In this document: in pieces, positions 49,529 to 59,293 of the stretch
Position numbering within the stretch: the stretch's first letter is position 1
How the letters are laid out: the number at the start of each line of letters is the position of its first letter
NCBI RefSeq assembly: GCF_000761155.1
Contig: NZ_CP009533.1
Span: forward strand, 2,985,001-3,049,000
Direction of reading: 5' to 3'
DNA from: Pseudomonas rhizosphaerae
Lineage (GTDB): Bacteria > Pseudomonadota > Gammaproteobacteria > Pseudomonadales > Pseudomonadaceae
DNA: 64,000 nt
The notes under the pieces: model-generated
What the model was told of the DNA's origin: nothing
Database searches by the model: none
What the model saw: the letters and a program-made list of their open reading frames with translations, nothing else
Made by a program: the position numbers and the translations under genes

Positions 49529-50407
49529 ATGCCTTGGCTGCAAGTCCGTCTGGCCATCAGCCCAGAACAAGCCGAAACCTATGAAGACGCCCTGCTGGAA
49601 GTCGGTGCCGTGTCCGTCACGTTCATGGACGCCGAAGACCAGCCGATCTTCGAACCCGAACTCAATACCACGCCACTGTGGTCGCACACCCATCTGCTGG
49701 CGCTGTTCGAAGCCGATACCGACGCAGGCGCGGTGTTCGCCCACCTGCAATTGCTCACCGGTGCCGCGTTGCCCGAACACCATGCCGAGGTGATCGAGGA
49801 TCAGGACTGGGAACGCAGCTGGATGGACAACTTCCAGCCCATGCGCTTCGGTCGCCGCCTGTGGATCGTGCCCAGCTGGCACGAGGCACCGGAGCCTGGC
49901 GCGGTCAACCTGTTGCTGGACCCGGGCCTGGCGTTCGGCACCGGCACCCACCCCACCACGGCCCTGTGCCTGGAGTGGCTGGACGGTCAGCAATTGCAGG
50001 ACACCCAGGTGCTGGACTTCGGCTGTGGCTCGGGCATCCTGGCGATTGCCGCACTGCTGCTGGGCGCACGCCAGGCAGTCGGCACCGACATCGATGTGCA
50101 GGCGCTGGAAGCTTCCCGCGATAACGCCCAGCGCAATGGCATTGCCGACGAGCGCTTCCCGGTGTATCTGCCTGCCGATTTGCCTGCACAGCAGGCGGAC
50201 GTGCTGGTGGCCAACATTCTTGCAGGGCCGTTGGTCAGCCTTGCGCCTCAGCTCGGCAGCCTGGTTCGACCCGGCGGGTTGCTGGCATTGTCCGGCATCC
50301 TCGCCGAGCAGGGCGAGGAAGTCGCCGCCGCCTACGCCCAGGACTTCGAGCTGGATCCGATCGCCAACCGTGATGGCTGGGTCCGCATCAGCGGCCGTCG
50401 TCGCTGA
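49529..50407 (+). CDS. prmA: Ribosomal protein L11 methyltransferase
   Basis: A 292-residue SAM methyltransferase trimethylating L11. [16 protein letters not shown] and [19 protein letters not shown] form the N-terminal substrate domain; the catalytic domain has [30 protein letters not shown] and [15 protein letters not shown] 49529 follows AAGGT; an in-frame ATG-like start 36 bases upstream is not supported. Confidence 0.96.
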   Translation: MPWLQVRLAISPEQAETYEDALLEVGAVSVTFMDAEDQPIFEPELNTTPLWSHTHLLALFEADTDAGAVFAHLQLLTGAALPEHHAEVIEDQDWERSWMDNFQPMRFGRRLWIVPSWHEAPEPGAVNLLLDPGLAFGTGTHPTTALCLEWLDGQQLQDTQVLDFGCGSGILAIAALLLGARQAVGTDIDVQALEASRDNAQRNGIADERFPVYLPADLPAQQADVLVANILAGPLVSLAPQLGSLVRPGGLLALSGILAEQGEEVAAAYAQDFELDPIANRDGWVRISGRRR

Positions 50408-50448
50408 GACCCGGCCAGAAAGCCCCCCTGCCCTACCAGGACCTGCGC

Positions 50449-51561
50449 ATGAGCGAGAGTTTCGTCACCCAGTGCCCGCATTGCCAGAGCAGCTTCCGCG
50501 TCAACCACAGCCAGTTGAGCGTGGCGCGCGGTGTGGTTCGCTGCGGCTCGTGCCTGCAGGTTTTCAACGCGGCCCGGCAGTTGCTGGAGCAGAGCGCGAC
50601 CCTGATCCCGGCCAACCTGCCCCGCCCGCCGGAGCTTGCGCCACGGCCGTGGGCCAACGGTGACATCGACCTGGACCAGCTCGAGCTGGGGGACGCCCCC
50701 AGGATAGACAGCCTGAGCGCGCGGCGGGACGATGCCGATGCCGAGTCGACAGCCTTGCCGCCGATCATCGAGCGTCAGCCTGCACTGGATGAGGCCGAGG
50801 TGCCCGAGGCCGCCAGCAGGACCGAGCCGTCGCTCTCCCAGCCTGAACCCCTCGACGAGCGCCACTACGAGAATCACGACGACAACGAGCCATCCATAGA
50901 CGGCCATGGTCGACTGTCGGCACTGGACGAGCACGACCGGGACGAGCCACCTGTCACTTCGTTCGGCACGACCCGCAAGACGCAGGGCATGCGTAACGAG
51001 CCGGCCGTGCGCGATGAGGACGACTTGGCCGACCTGCTGGACGAGCCGATGCAATTGGCGTGGGAGAAGCCTCGCCCGCATTGGGGCAAGCGCTTGATGT
51101 GGCTGGGCCTGGCGATCGTGGCCGCCCTGGGCCTGGGTGTGCAATATGTGGTGTACCACTTCGGTGAGCTGGCTCGACAGGACCAGTACCGGCCGCTGTT
51201 CCAGCAGTTGTGCCCCGTAATGGGCTGCAGCGTGCCGGCCAAGGTCGATATCGCCCTGATAAAAAGCAGCAACCTGGTGGTGCGCAGCCATCCCGAGTTC
51301 GCCGGGGCGCTGGTGGTGGATGCGATCATCTACAACCGCGCCGCGTTCTCGCAACCGTTCCCGTTGCTGGAACTGCGGTTTGCCGACCTCAACGGACAGC
51401 TGATCGCCAGCCGTCGCTTCAAACCCAGCGAATACCTGGACGGCGAGTTGGCCGGCAAGGCCGAGATGCCGCCGCAGACGCCCATCCACATTGCCCTGGA
51501 CATCCTCGATCCAGGCCCTGCTGCCGTCAACTACAGCCTGAGTTTCCGCTCGCCCGAATAG
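50449..51561 (+). CDS. Zinc-ribbon/DUF3426 membrane protein
   Basis: A 370-residue protein. The N-terminal MJ0042-type zinc ribbon has CPHC and CGSC in TQCPHCQSSFRVN…VVRCGSCLQVFN. A long acidic, low-complexity linker (about residues 60–205) leads to one membrane helix (LMWLGLAIVAALGLGVQYVV) and a C-terminal DUF3426 domain with ALVVDAIIYNRAAFSQPFP. Function unknown; conserved next to prmA in pseudomonads. AGGA precedes ATG 50449. Confidence 0.87.
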   Translation: MSESFVTQCPHCQSSFRVNHSQLSVARGVVRCGSCLQVFNAARQLLEQSATLIPANLPRPPELAPRPWANGDIDLDQLELGDAPRIDSLSARRDDADAESTALPPIIERQPALDEAEVPEAASRTEPSLSQPEPLDERHYENHDDNEPSIDGHGRLSALDEHDRDEPPVTSFGTTRKTQGMRNEPAVRDEDDLADLLDEPMQLAWEKPRPHWGKRLMWLGLAIVAALGLGVQYVVYHFGELARQDQYRPLFQQLCPVMGCSVPAKVDIALIKSSNLVVRSHPEFAGALVVDAIIYNRAAFSQPFPLLELRFADLNGQLIASRRFKPSEYLDGELAGKAEMPPQTPIHIALDILDPGPAAVNYSLSFRSPE

Positions 51562-51728
51562 CCCGATGTTCTGCCGGACGGGTGGATGCCGCCCATCCAA
51601 ACCTGTCCGCGCGGGCAGATAACTGTTCAGATTTTATCCAAATCGATCTTTAACCCGTCATCGAGAGCGGGTATTATGCCAACCCTTTTTCGCACTCTCA
51701 TGATCCGGCCCCACAACAGGGAAGTCCT

Positions 51729-52742
51729 ATGTCGGCGGTACGCATCGGCCCATACACCTTGAACAACTCGCTGATTCTGGCGCCTATGGCCGGGGTCACC
51801 GACCAGCCCTTTCGTCAGTTGTGCAAGCGCCTGGGCGCAGGCCTGGTGGTGTCGGAGATGGTCACCAGCGACATGAGCCTGTGGAACAGCCGCAAGTCCC
51901 GTCTGCGCATGGTTCACGAAGGCGATCCCGAGCCACGCTCGGTGCAGATCGCCGGAGGGGACGCGCAGATGCTGGCCGAGGCGGCACGGGCCAACGTCGA
52001 GGCGGGTGCGCAGATCATCGACATCAACATGGGCTGTCCGGCGAAAAAGGTGTGCAACAAGGCAGCGGGGTCTGCCTTGCTCAAGGATGAAGCGCTGGTG
52101 GCGCAGATTCTCGAGGCGGTGGTGGGGGCCGTGGATGTGCCGGTCACCCTGAAGATTCGTACCGGCTGGGACCGTTCCAACCGCAATGGCATCAGCGTTG
52201 CAAAGATTGCCGAGCAATCGGGCATCGCCGCGTTGGCGGTCCACGGTCGCACACGCGCCGACCTCTACACCGGCGAAGCCGAGTACGACACCATCGCCGC
52301 GATCAAGCAGGCGGTGTCGATCCCGGTCTTTGCCAACGGCGACATCGATTCACCGCAAAAAGCCCGGCAGGTATTGCAGGCGACCGGTGCCGACGGCCTG
52401 CTGATAGGCCGCGCCGCGCAGGGTCGGCCCTGGATCTTCCGGGAGATCGAGCATTACCTGCGTACCGGTGAACTGCTGCCGGCACCGCAGTTGAGTGAAG
52501 TGGAAAGCATTCTGCTGGAACATCTGCAGGCCCTGCACGCCTTCTACGGCGATGTGATGGGCGTGCGCATCGCCCGCAAGCATGTTGGCTGGTACCTGTG
52601 CACACAGCCCGGCGGGCGTGAATTTCGCAGCCATTTCAATGGGCTGCAAGAGACGCAAGAGCAATGCGCCAACGTTCGCGAGTTTTTCGGCGAACGCTAT
52701 AGAAGCCTTGGTGAAAGGGACGCGAAAGAGGTGGCCGCATGA
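51729..52742 (+). CDS. dusB: tRNA-dihydrouridine synthase B
   Basis: A 337-residue FMN enzyme reducing specific tRNA uridines. Phosphate/FMN-binding [16 protein letters not shown], catalytic Cys in [20 protein letters not shown], and [12 protein letters not shown] with [12 protein letters not shown] near the end are family features. AGGGAAG before the ATG. The 167-base gap upstream contains a likely -10 (TATTAT). Overlaps fis by ATGA, as in many gammaproteobacteria. Confidence 0.95.
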   Translation: MSAVRIGPYTLNNSLILAPMAGVTDQPFRQLCKRLGAGLVVSEMVTSDMSLWNSRKSRLRMVHEGDPEPRSVQIAGGDAQMLAEAARANVEAGAQIIDINMGCPAKKVCNKAAGSALLKDEALVAQILEAVVGAVDVPVTLKIRTGWDRSNRNGISVAKIAEQSGIAALAVHGRTRADLYTGEAEYDTIAAIKQAVSIPVFANGDIDSPQKARQVLQATGADGLLIGRAAQGRPWIFREIEHYLRTGELLPAPQLSEVESILLEHLQALHAFYGDVMGVRIARKHVGWYLCTQPGGREFRSHFNGLQETQEQCANVREFFGERYRSLGERDAKEVAA

Positions 52743-53059
52743 CGATGATGAGCGAGACTTTAGTGAGTGGAACAACGCCTGTGAGCGACAACGTAAACCT
52801 CAAGCAGCATCTGAACACGCCGAGCGAAGAGGGTCAGACCCTGCGCGGTAGTGTCGAGAAGGCGTTGCACAACTATTTTGCCCACCTCGAAGGCGCCTCC
52901 GTCACGGACGTGTACAACCTGGTGCTGTCCGAAGTCGAAGCTCCCCTGCTGGAAAGCGTCATGAACTACGTCAAGGGCAACCAGACCAAGGCCAGTGAGA
53001 TGCTGGGCCTGAATCGCGGCACCCTGCGCAAGAAACTCAAGCAATACGACCTGCTGTAA
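52739..53059 (+). CDS. fis: Nucleoid-associated regulator Fis
   Basis: A 106-residue Fis protein. C-terminal helix-turn-helix [20 protein letters not shown] then [12 protein letters not shown] is near-invariant. The N-terminus is longer than in E. coli and variable. Bends DNA and controls growth-phase genes. ATG overlaps the dusB stop, so the two are co-transcribed; a terminator follows. Confidence 0.95.
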   Translation: MTMMSETLVSGTTPVSDNVNLKQHLNTPSEEGQTLRGSVEKALHNYFAHLEGASVTDVYNLVLSEVEAPLLESVMNYVKGNQTKASEMLGLNRGTLRKKLKQYDLL

Positions 53060-53077
53060 CCGAAGCATTCAAACCAG

Positions 53078-53106
53078 AAAAGGCGACCCAGCGGTTCGCC
53101 TTTTTT
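53078..53106 (+). terminator. Rho-independent terminator after fis
   Basis: AAAAGGCGA-N9-TCGCCTTTT stem followed by a T-run, 19 bases after the fis stop and 34 bases before the purH ATG. Confidence 0.9.
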
Positions 53107-53139
53107 GTTGACTTCTACGCTTTGAAGATGGAAATCGTG

Positions 53140-54747
53140 ATGACCGACCAGACCACCCGCCTGCCGATCCGCCGCGCCTTGATCAGCGTTTCCGACAAGA
53201 CCGGGATCGTTGAATTCGCCCGCGAACTGGAAGCCCTTGGCGTCGAGATCCTGTCCACCGGCGGTACCTTCAAGCTGCTGCGCGACAACGCCGTGGCCGC
53301 TGTGGAAGTGGCCGACTACACCGGCTTCGCCGAGATGATGGACGGCCGCGTGAAAACCCTGCATCCGAAGATCCATGGCGGCATCCTCGGCCGCCGCGGT
53401 ACCGACGACGCCATCATGGCCGAGCACGGCATCAAGCCGATCGACCTGGTGGCGGTCAACCTGTACCCATTCCAGGCCACGATTTCCAAGCCCGGCTGCG
53501 ACCTGCCGACGGCCATCGAGAACATCGACATCGGCGGGCCGACCATGGTCCGCTCGGCGGCGAAGAACCACAAGGACGTGGCCATCGTGGTCAACGCCGG
53601 TGACTACGCGCAGGTGTTGGAAAGCCTGAAAGCCGGCGGCCTGACCTACGCGCAGCGCTTCGACCTGATGCTCAAGGCCTTCGAGCACACCGCTGCGTAC
53701 GACGGCATGATCGCCAATTACATGGGCACCATCGACCAGGCCGGCGACACCCTGAGCACCGAAGGCCGCGGCGAATTCCCGCGCACCTTCAACAGCCAGT
53801 TCGTCAAGGCACAGGAGATGCGCTACGGCGAGAACCCACACCAGAAGGCAGCCTTCTACGTCGAGGCGCAGCCGGCCGAAGTAGGTATCGCTACGGCGAC
53901 CCAGCTGCAGGGAAAGGAACTGTCCTACAACAATGTGGCCGATACCGACGCCGCGCTGGAATGCGTGAAGAGCTTCGTCAAGCCAGCCTGTGTGATCGTC
54001 AAGCACGCCAACCCGTGCGGCGTGGCCGTGTGCCCGGACGCCGAGGGTGGCATTCGCCAGGCCTACGAACTGGCGTACGCCACCGATACCGAATCGGCTT
54101 TCGGCGGCATCATCGCCTTCAACCGCGAGCTGGATGCGGCCACTGCCCAGGCCATCGTCGAGCGTCAGTTCGTCGAAGTGATCATTGCCCCCAGCGTCAG
54201 CGAAGAGGCTCGCGCCATCGTCGCGGCCAAGGCCAATGTCCGTCTGCTGGCCTGTGGACAGTGGTCGGCCGAGCGCGCCGAGGCCTGGGACTACAAGCGG
54301 GTGAACGGCGGGTTGTTGGTGCAGAGCCGCGACGTCGGCATGATCGGCGCCGACGACCTCAAGGTGGTGACTCGCCGGGCACCGAGCGAGCAGGAAATCC
54401 ATGACCTGATCTTTGCCTGGAAAGTGGCCAAGTACGTCAAGTCCAACGCCATCGTGTACGCGAAGAATCGCCAGACCATCGGCGTCGGTGCCGGCCAGAT
54501 GAGCCGGGTCAACTCGGCGCGCATCGCCGCGATCAAGGCTGAACACGCCGGGTTGCAGGTGCAGGGCTCGGTCATGGCCTCGGATGCGTTCTTTCCGTTC
54601 CGCGATGGCCTGGACAACGCGGCCAAGGTGGGCATCACCGCGGTGATCCAGCCCGGTGGTTCGATGCGTGATGCCGAGGTGATTGCGGCGGCCGATGAAG
54701 CCGGGATTGCGATGGTTTTCACCGGCATGCGCCACTTCCGCCACTAA
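53140..54747 (+). CDS. purH: Bifunctional AICAR transformylase/IMP cyclohydrolase
   Basis: A 535-residue enzyme for the last two steps of IMP synthesis. N-terminal MGS-like cyclohydrolase domain ([34 protein letters not shown]) and C-terminal transformylase with [11 protein letters not shown] and the Lys/His pair. Ends [14 protein letters not shown] as expected. I take ATG 53140 ([14 protein letters not shown]), the conserved start, over ATG 53128 and TTG 53122. Confidence 0.96.
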   Translation: MTDQTTRLPIRRALISVSDKTGIVEFARELEALGVEILSTGGTFKLLRDNAVAAVEVADYTGFAEMMDGRVKTLHPKIHGGILGRRGTDDAIMAEHGIKPIDLVAVNLYPFQATISKPGCDLPTAIENIDIGGPTMVRSAAKNHKDVAIVVNAGDYAQVLESLKAGGLTYAQRFDLMLKAFEHTAAYDGMIANYMGTIDQAGDTLSTEGRGEFPRTFNSQFVKAQEMRYGENPHQKAAFYVEAQPAEVGIATATQLQGKELSYNNVADTDAALECVKSFVKPACVIVKHANPCGVAVCPDAEGGIRQAYELAYATDTESAFGGIIAFNRELDAATAQAIVERQFVEVIIAPSVSEEARAIVAAKANVRLLACGQWSAERAEAWDYKRVNGGLLVQSRDVGMIGADDLKVVTRRAPSEQEIHDLIFAWKVAKYVKSNAIVYAKNRQTIGVGAGQMSRVNSARIAAIKAEHAGLQVQGSVMASDAFFPFRDGLDNAAKVGITAVIQPGGSMRDAEVIAAADEAGIAMVFTGMRHFRH

Positions 54748-54904
54748 CTTGGCGACGGCCGCATTGAAGCGGGTATCTGCCGCGTTGGAACCGGTGTCGC
54801 CGATGCTCATTGCCAATAGGCAACTGCGCTCAGCGCCACCGGTTCCGCCTTGCATCTACCCACTCCACTGCGACCTCCTGCAGTGATGTTCCAGGGGTAC
54901 GCCA

Positions 54905-54937
54905 CCCCTGTAGCAGCGGCGCGAGCCGCGTCAGGCC
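54905..54937 (-). repeat. REP element, type B (reverse orientation)
   Basis: CCCCTGTAGCAGCGGCGCGA followed by GCCGCGTCAGGCC. Reverse complement of the type B form at 17804. Between purH and purD. Confidence 0.75.
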
Positions 54938-54993
54938 GTTACGCGATATACCGCGAACACCCTTAGAATTCCGCTTTACCGAGGTTTTGAACC

Positions 54994-56280
54994 ATGAACG
55001 TATTGATCATTGGCAGCGGCGGGCGTGAACATGCGCTGGCCTGGAAAGTCGCCCAGGACCCGCGGGTCGAGAAAGTCTTCGTGGCGCCGGGCAACGCAGG
55101 CACCGCTATCGAAGCCAAGTGCGAGAACGTCGCTATCGACGTGCTGGCATTGGAGCAGTTGGCCGACTTCGCCGAACAGAACGTGTCCCTGACCATCGTC
55201 GGCCCGGAAGTGCCGCTGGTGGCCGGCGTGGTCGACCTGTTCCGCTCGCGCAACCTGGACTGCTTCGGGCCGACCGCAGGCGCGGCCCAGCTCGAAGGGT
55301 CGAAGGCGTTCACCAAGGATTTCCTGGCGCGGCACAAGATTCCCACCGCCGATTACCAGAACTTCACCGAGATCGAGCCGGCTCTGGCCTATCTACGTGA
55401 AAAAGGCGCGCCGATCGTGATCAAGGCCGATGGCCTGGCTGCCGGCAAGGGCGTGATCGTCGCCATGACGCTGCAGGAAGCAGAGGACGCGGTGCGCGAC
55501 ATGCTCGCTGGTAACGCCTTCGGCGACGCCGGTTCGCGGGTGGTCATCGAAGAGTTCCTCGATGGCGAGGAAGCCAGCTTCATCGTCATGGTCGACGGCA
55601 AGAACGTGCTGCCCATGGCCACCAGCCAGGACCACAAGCGTGTCGGCGACGGCGACAGCGGCCCGAACACCGGCGGCATGGGTGCCTACTCCCCTGCCCC
55701 GGTGGTGACCGCTGAGGTGCATCAGCGGGTCATGGACCAGGTGATCTGGCCGACCGTTCGCGGCATGGCCGACGAAGGCAATGTCTACACCGGCTTCCTC
55801 TATGCCGGTCTGATGATCGACAAGGCCGGCAATCCCAAGGTCATCGAGTTCAACTGCCGGTTCGGCGATCCGGAAACCCAGCCGGTCATGCTGCGTCTGC
55901 AGTCGAGCCTGATTCTGCTGATCGAAGCGGCCTTCGCCCAGGCGCTGGACAAGATCGAAGCCCAGTGGGACCCACGTCCGAGTGTCGGCATCGTGCTGGC
56001 GGCCGGCGGATACCCCGGCGACTACGCTAAGGGTGATGTCATCGGTGGCCTGGATGCAGCGGCCGCCGAGTCCGGCAAGGTGTTCCATGCCGGTACCGCG
56101 CTCAAGGACGGCCAGGTGGTGACGGCAGGCGGCCGTGTGCTGTGTGCCACGGCGCTGGGTGACAGCGTCGGCGCCGCGCAGCGCCAGGCCTATGCATTGG
56201 CCGCAAAGGTCGATTGGTCGGGTTGCTTCTATCGTCACGACATCGGCTACCGGGCCATCGCCCGTGAAAACGGCGAATAA
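54994..56280 (+). CDS. purD: Phosphoribosylamine–glycine ligase
   Basis: A 428-residue ATP-grasp enzyme making GAR. MNVLIIGSGGREHALAWK, VIKADGLAAGKGV, EEFLDGEEAS, SQDHKRVGDGDSGPNTGGMG and EFNCRFGDPETQPVM are all intact. GAGG upstream of ATG 54994. Consecutive with purH as in other pseudomonads, but separated by a REP-bearing gap. Confidence 0.97.
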   Translation: MNVLIIGSGGREHALAWKVAQDPRVEKVFVAPGNAGTAIEAKCENVAIDVLALEQLADFAEQNVSLTIVGPEVPLVAGVVDLFRSRNLDCFGPTAGAAQLEGSKAFTKDFLARHKIPTADYQNFTEIEPALAYLREKGAPIVIKADGLAAGKGVIVAMTLQEAEDAVRDMLAGNAFGDAGSRVVIEEFLDGEEASFIVMVDGKNVLPMATSQDHKRVGDGDSGPNTGGMGAYSPAPVVTAEVHQRVMDQVIWPTVRGMADEGNVYTGFLYAGLMIDKAGNPKVIEFNCRFGDPETQPVMLRLQSSLILLIEAAFAQALDKIEAQWDPRPSVGIVLAAGGYPGDYAKGDVIGGLDAAAAESGKVFHAGTALKDGQVVTAGGRVLCATALGDSVGAAQRQAYALAAKVDWSGCFYRHDIGYRAIARENGE

Positions 56281-56302
56281 GCAGCAGGTACGCGCGGTAA
56301 CG

Positions 56303-56334
56303 GTCGGGGGCTTCAAGCCCCCGACATACGTTTT
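56303..56334 (+). terminator. Putative terminator after purD
   Basis: GTCGGGGGCT-TCA-AGCCCCCGAC, a perfect 10-bp stem 23 bases after the purD stop. The TTTT run starts five bases after the stem, so termination may be partial. A TATAAT box for retS follows at 56349. Confidence 0.6.
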
Positions 56335-56348
56335 ACGGCGCACATGGC

Positions 56349-56354
56349 TATAAT
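56349..56354 (+). promoter_or_regulatory. Consensus -10 box upstream of retS
   Basis: TATAAT in the context ATGGCTATAATCAGGC, about 30 bases before the TTG start of retS. No good -35 at standard spacing is visible. Confidence 0.45.
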
Positions 56355-56383
56355 CAGGCATTCATCTACGAAGGGATTTCGCC

Positions 56384-59149
56384 TTGCGCTGGCTCAGGAC
56401 TGCCATAGGATTCACCGCTGGCCTGCTGGCCCTGCTCTGTGTGCTTGGCGCCCAGGCAGAGTCGGCAGGCGGCTGGTCGATGTTGATGGACGAGGACGGC
56501 CGGCTGCAGTTGGGCGACGTGCGCTCCGAACGCTTCCAGAACCAGTTCGCCCCCGTGCAGTTGCGTCAGGTCAACGCCGCCGGGCCAGAAGGTGCGCTTT
56601 GGCTGCACTACCGTCTGCCGCCGAGCGAGCAGGAACTGTTGCTGCGTATTTTCTGCCCTGATCTGAAAGCCCTGGATTTCTATGTGCTCGATGCCGACAC
56701 GCTGATCAGGCGCATCTCGTCCGACACCGACGTTAACACCGAGGCACCGCTGGCCAGCAGTGACCATTTACTGACCTTGCCGGTGAGCCAGAAACCGCTC
56801 GACGTGTACCTGCGCATCGCCTCCGAACACCAGATTCGCCCGAGCATCGTTCTGCAATCGTCTTCGGCAGCGGCCGCCGACCAGCGCGAGCCGTTGCTGT
56901 TCGGCCTGCTGCTGGGCTGCGTGGCCATGCTCATCCTGCACAACCTGATGTGCTTCGCCCATCGGCGCTCCAGCAGCAGCCTGTGGCTGGCCTGTTCCCA
57001 GGCCTGCCTGCTGGCCTCGGCGCTGATCCTGTTCAATTTCACCGGCCCCTGGGTTTCGCTATGGCCGGCAGCCCGCACTCCGGCTGCCTACAGCGCGCTG
57101 CTGCTGGCGTCGATGACCGGGCTGATGTTCTGCCTGCGTTTCTTCGCGGTGCGCGGACACCAACGCTCCAATCGCATCATCAAGGCCGAGGTCGCCCTGA
57201 TCGCCCTGTGTGGGCTGCTGCTGCTGTTCATCGACGGCCTGCCGTTCAACTTCTTCGCCTATGGCCTGCTGGCCCTGACCAGCCTGACCATGCTGGTGAT
57301 CGGCGTCTGGCACTGGCTGCAGGGCTATCGGCCGGCCCGCACCTTCTGCCTGGGCCTGCTAGTGTGCAACCTGGGCTGCCTGGTGGTCTTGCCAGCGCTG
57401 CTGGGCCTGACCCGTACCCCCTCGCAGTGGCTAATCTTCACCCTGCTCGGGTTTGCCATGGTGGGCGGGGTGATCCTCAATACCGCCCTGACCCAGCGCC
57501 TGCGCAGCATCAGCGAAGATCGCTTCAGTGCCAGCCGGCAACTGGCGGCCAGCACCGCCGAGATCAACGCCAAGGCCGAATTTCTGGCCAAGCTCAGCCA
57601 CGAGATACGCACGCCCATGAACGGTGTGCTGGGCATGACCGAGCTGTTGCTGGGCACGCCGCTGTCGGTCAAGCAGCGCGATTACGTGCAGACCATCCAC
57701 AGTGCCGGCAACGAGTTGCTCGGGTTGATCAACGAGATACTGGATATCTCCAAGATCGAATCCGGGCAGATCGAGCTGGACGACGTGCAGTTCGATCTGC
57801 ACGCATTGATCGAAGACTGCCTGAACATCTTTCGCGCCAAGGCCGAGCAGCAGAACATCGAGCTGATCAGCTTCACCCAGCCGCAGGTGCCGCGGGTCAT
57901 CAGTGGTGACCCGACGCGCTTGCGCCAGGCGCTGCTGAGCCTGTTGGACAACGCGCTGAAGAAGACCGACCAGGGCGAGATCCTGCTGGTAGTAGCGCTT
58001 GACCAGCGCAGCGCCACCCCGCGCCTGCGCATCGCCGTGCAGGACAGCGGCGAGCCAATGCCGGGTGCCGAACGCGAAGCGCTGCTGCACACCGAATTGC
58101 GCAGCACCAACCTGCTCGACGGCAACCGCCTGAGTGGGCACCTGGGGCTGGTGATCGCGCGGCAACTGGTGCTGTTGATGAAGGGCGATTTCGGCATCAA
58201 GAGCGGCAGCGAGCACGGCAGTACCTTGTGGCTGACCCTGCCGCTGGATCCGCTGCGCCTGGAGCAGCCGTCTTCGGATCTGGACCTGCCACTCAAGAAC
58301 GCGCGGGTGCTGGTGGTCGACGACAACGAAACCTGTCGCAAGGTGCTGGTGCAACAGTGCAGCGCCTGGGGCCTGAATGTCAGTTCCGTGCCATCGGGCA
58401 AGGAGGCCCTGGCCCTGCTGCGGACCAAGGCGCACCTGCGGGACTATTTCGACGTGGTGCTACTGGACCAGAACATGCCCGGCATGACCGGCATGCAGCT
58501 GGCTGCGAAGATCAAGGAAGATCCGAGCCTGAACCACGACATTCTGCTGATCATGCTCACCGGCATCAGCAACGCGCCGAGCAAGATCGTCGCGCGCAAT
58601 GCCGGGATCAAGCGCATCCTGGCCAAGCCAGTGGCCGGCTATACCCTCAAGACCACGCTGGCCGACGAGCTCAGCCATCGTGGCGACATCGAGGCACCGC
58701 CGCCCGCCGCCGCGCACCTGGCACCGATTGATCTGCCCAGTGACTTTCGCATCCTGGTGGCCGAGGACAACAACATTTCCACCAAGGTGATCCGTGGAAT
58801 GCTCGGTAAGCTCAACCTGCATCCGGACACCGCCAGCAACGGCGAAGAAGCCCTGCGGGCGATGAAGGCGCAGCGTTACGACCTGGTGCTGATGGACTGT
58901 GAGATGCCGATCCTCGATGGTTTTTCCGCGACCCGGCAGCTGCGCGCGTGGGAGATGGGCAACCAGCGCGTGCGCACGCCGGTGGTGGCGCTGACCGCGC
59001 ATATCCTCAGCGAGCATAAGGAGCAGGCACGCCAGGCCGGCATGGACGGGCACATGGCCAAGCCGATCGAAATGTCGCAGCTGCGTGAGTTGGTCGAGCA
59101 TTGGGCGGCGCAGCGCGAGGCCATCGTGCCGCCTTTGAAAACCCTCTGA
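56384..59149 (+). CDS. retS: Hybrid sensor histidine kinase RetS
   Basis: A 921-residue hybrid sensor. Start is TTG 56384 with AAGGG nine bases upstream. Signal peptide (~1–25), periplasmic 7TMR-DISMED2 domain, seven-helix 7TMR-DISM block (~172–375), HisKA with His406 in FLAKLSHEIRTPMNG, HATPase with N-box DNALKK but a degenerate G1 box (QDSGEPMPG), then two receiver domains with Asp695 (LLDQNMPG) and Asp838 (LMDCEMPI). RetS restrains GacS and so the Gac/Rsm switch between motile/acute and biofilm states. Next to purD as in PAO1 (PA4855–PA4856). Confidence 0.93.
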   Translation: MRWLRTAIGFTAGLLALLCVLGAQAESAGGWSMLMDEDGRLQLGDVRSERFQNQFAPVQLRQVNAAGPEGALWLHYRLPPSEQELLLRIFCPDLKALDFYVLDADTLIRRISSDTDVNTEAPLASSDHLLTLPVSQKPLDVYLRIASEHQIRPSIVLQSSSAAAADQREPLLFGLLLGCVAMLILHNLMCFAHRRSSSSLWLACSQACLLASALILFNFTGPWVSLWPAARTPAAYSALLLASMTGLMFCLRFFAVRGHQRSNRIIKAEVALIALCGLLLLFIDGLPFNFFAYGLLALTSLTMLVIGVWHWLQGYRPARTFCLGLLVCNLGCLVVLPALLGLTRTPSQWLIFTLLGFAMVGGVILNTALTQRLRSISEDRFSASRQLAASTAEINAKAEFLAKLSHEIRTPMNGVLGMTELLLGTPLSVKQRDYVQTIHSAGNELLGLINEILDISKIESGQIELDDVQFDLHALIEDCLNIFRAKAEQQNIELISFTQPQVPRVISGDPTRLRQALLSLLDNALKKTDQGEILLVVALDQRSATPRLRIAVQDSGEPMPGAEREALLHTELRSTNLLDGNRLSGHLGLVIARQLVLLMKGDFGIKSGSEHGSTLWLTLPLDPLRLEQPSSDLDLPLKNARVLVVDDNETCRKVLVQQCSAWGLNVSSVPSGKEALALLRTKAHLRDYFDVVLLDQNMPGMTGMQLAAKIKEDPSLNHDILLIMLTGISNAPSKIVARNAGIKRILAKPVAGYTLKTTLADELSHRGDIEAPPPAAAHLAPIDLPSDFRILVAEDNNISTKVIRGMLGKLNLHPDTASNGEEALRAMKAQRYDLVLMDCEMPILDGFSATRQLRAWEMGNQRVRTPVVALTAHILSEHKEQARQAGMDGHMAKPIEMSQLRELVEHWAAQREAIVPPLKTL

Positions 59150-59160
59150 CCCCGCACAGG

Positions 59161-59255
59161 CCCCTGTAGCAGCGGCGCGAGCCGCGTCGGCGTTACACGC
59201 GGTGTGTCAGGAAATACGCGGTGTGGCCGGACGCGGCTCGCGCCGCTGCTACAGG
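59161..59255. repeat. Inverted pair of type B REP elements
   Basis: Left copy CCCCTGTAGCAGCGGCGCGA… (59161–59190) and right copy …GCGCCGCTGCTACAGG (59225–59255) in opposite orientation, 34 bases apart. Together a BIME-like structure at the retS–cobJ convergent junction, able to form a long hairpin and act as a terminator for both genes. Confidence 0.8.
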
Positions 59256-59293
59256 AGCTGTCATTCGGCGGCGGTGCGCGGGCGGCTACAGGG

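Noticed and set aside
52966-54855. 629-codon minus-strand frame opposite purH
   Set aside because: Antisense shadow of a conserved essential-type gene.
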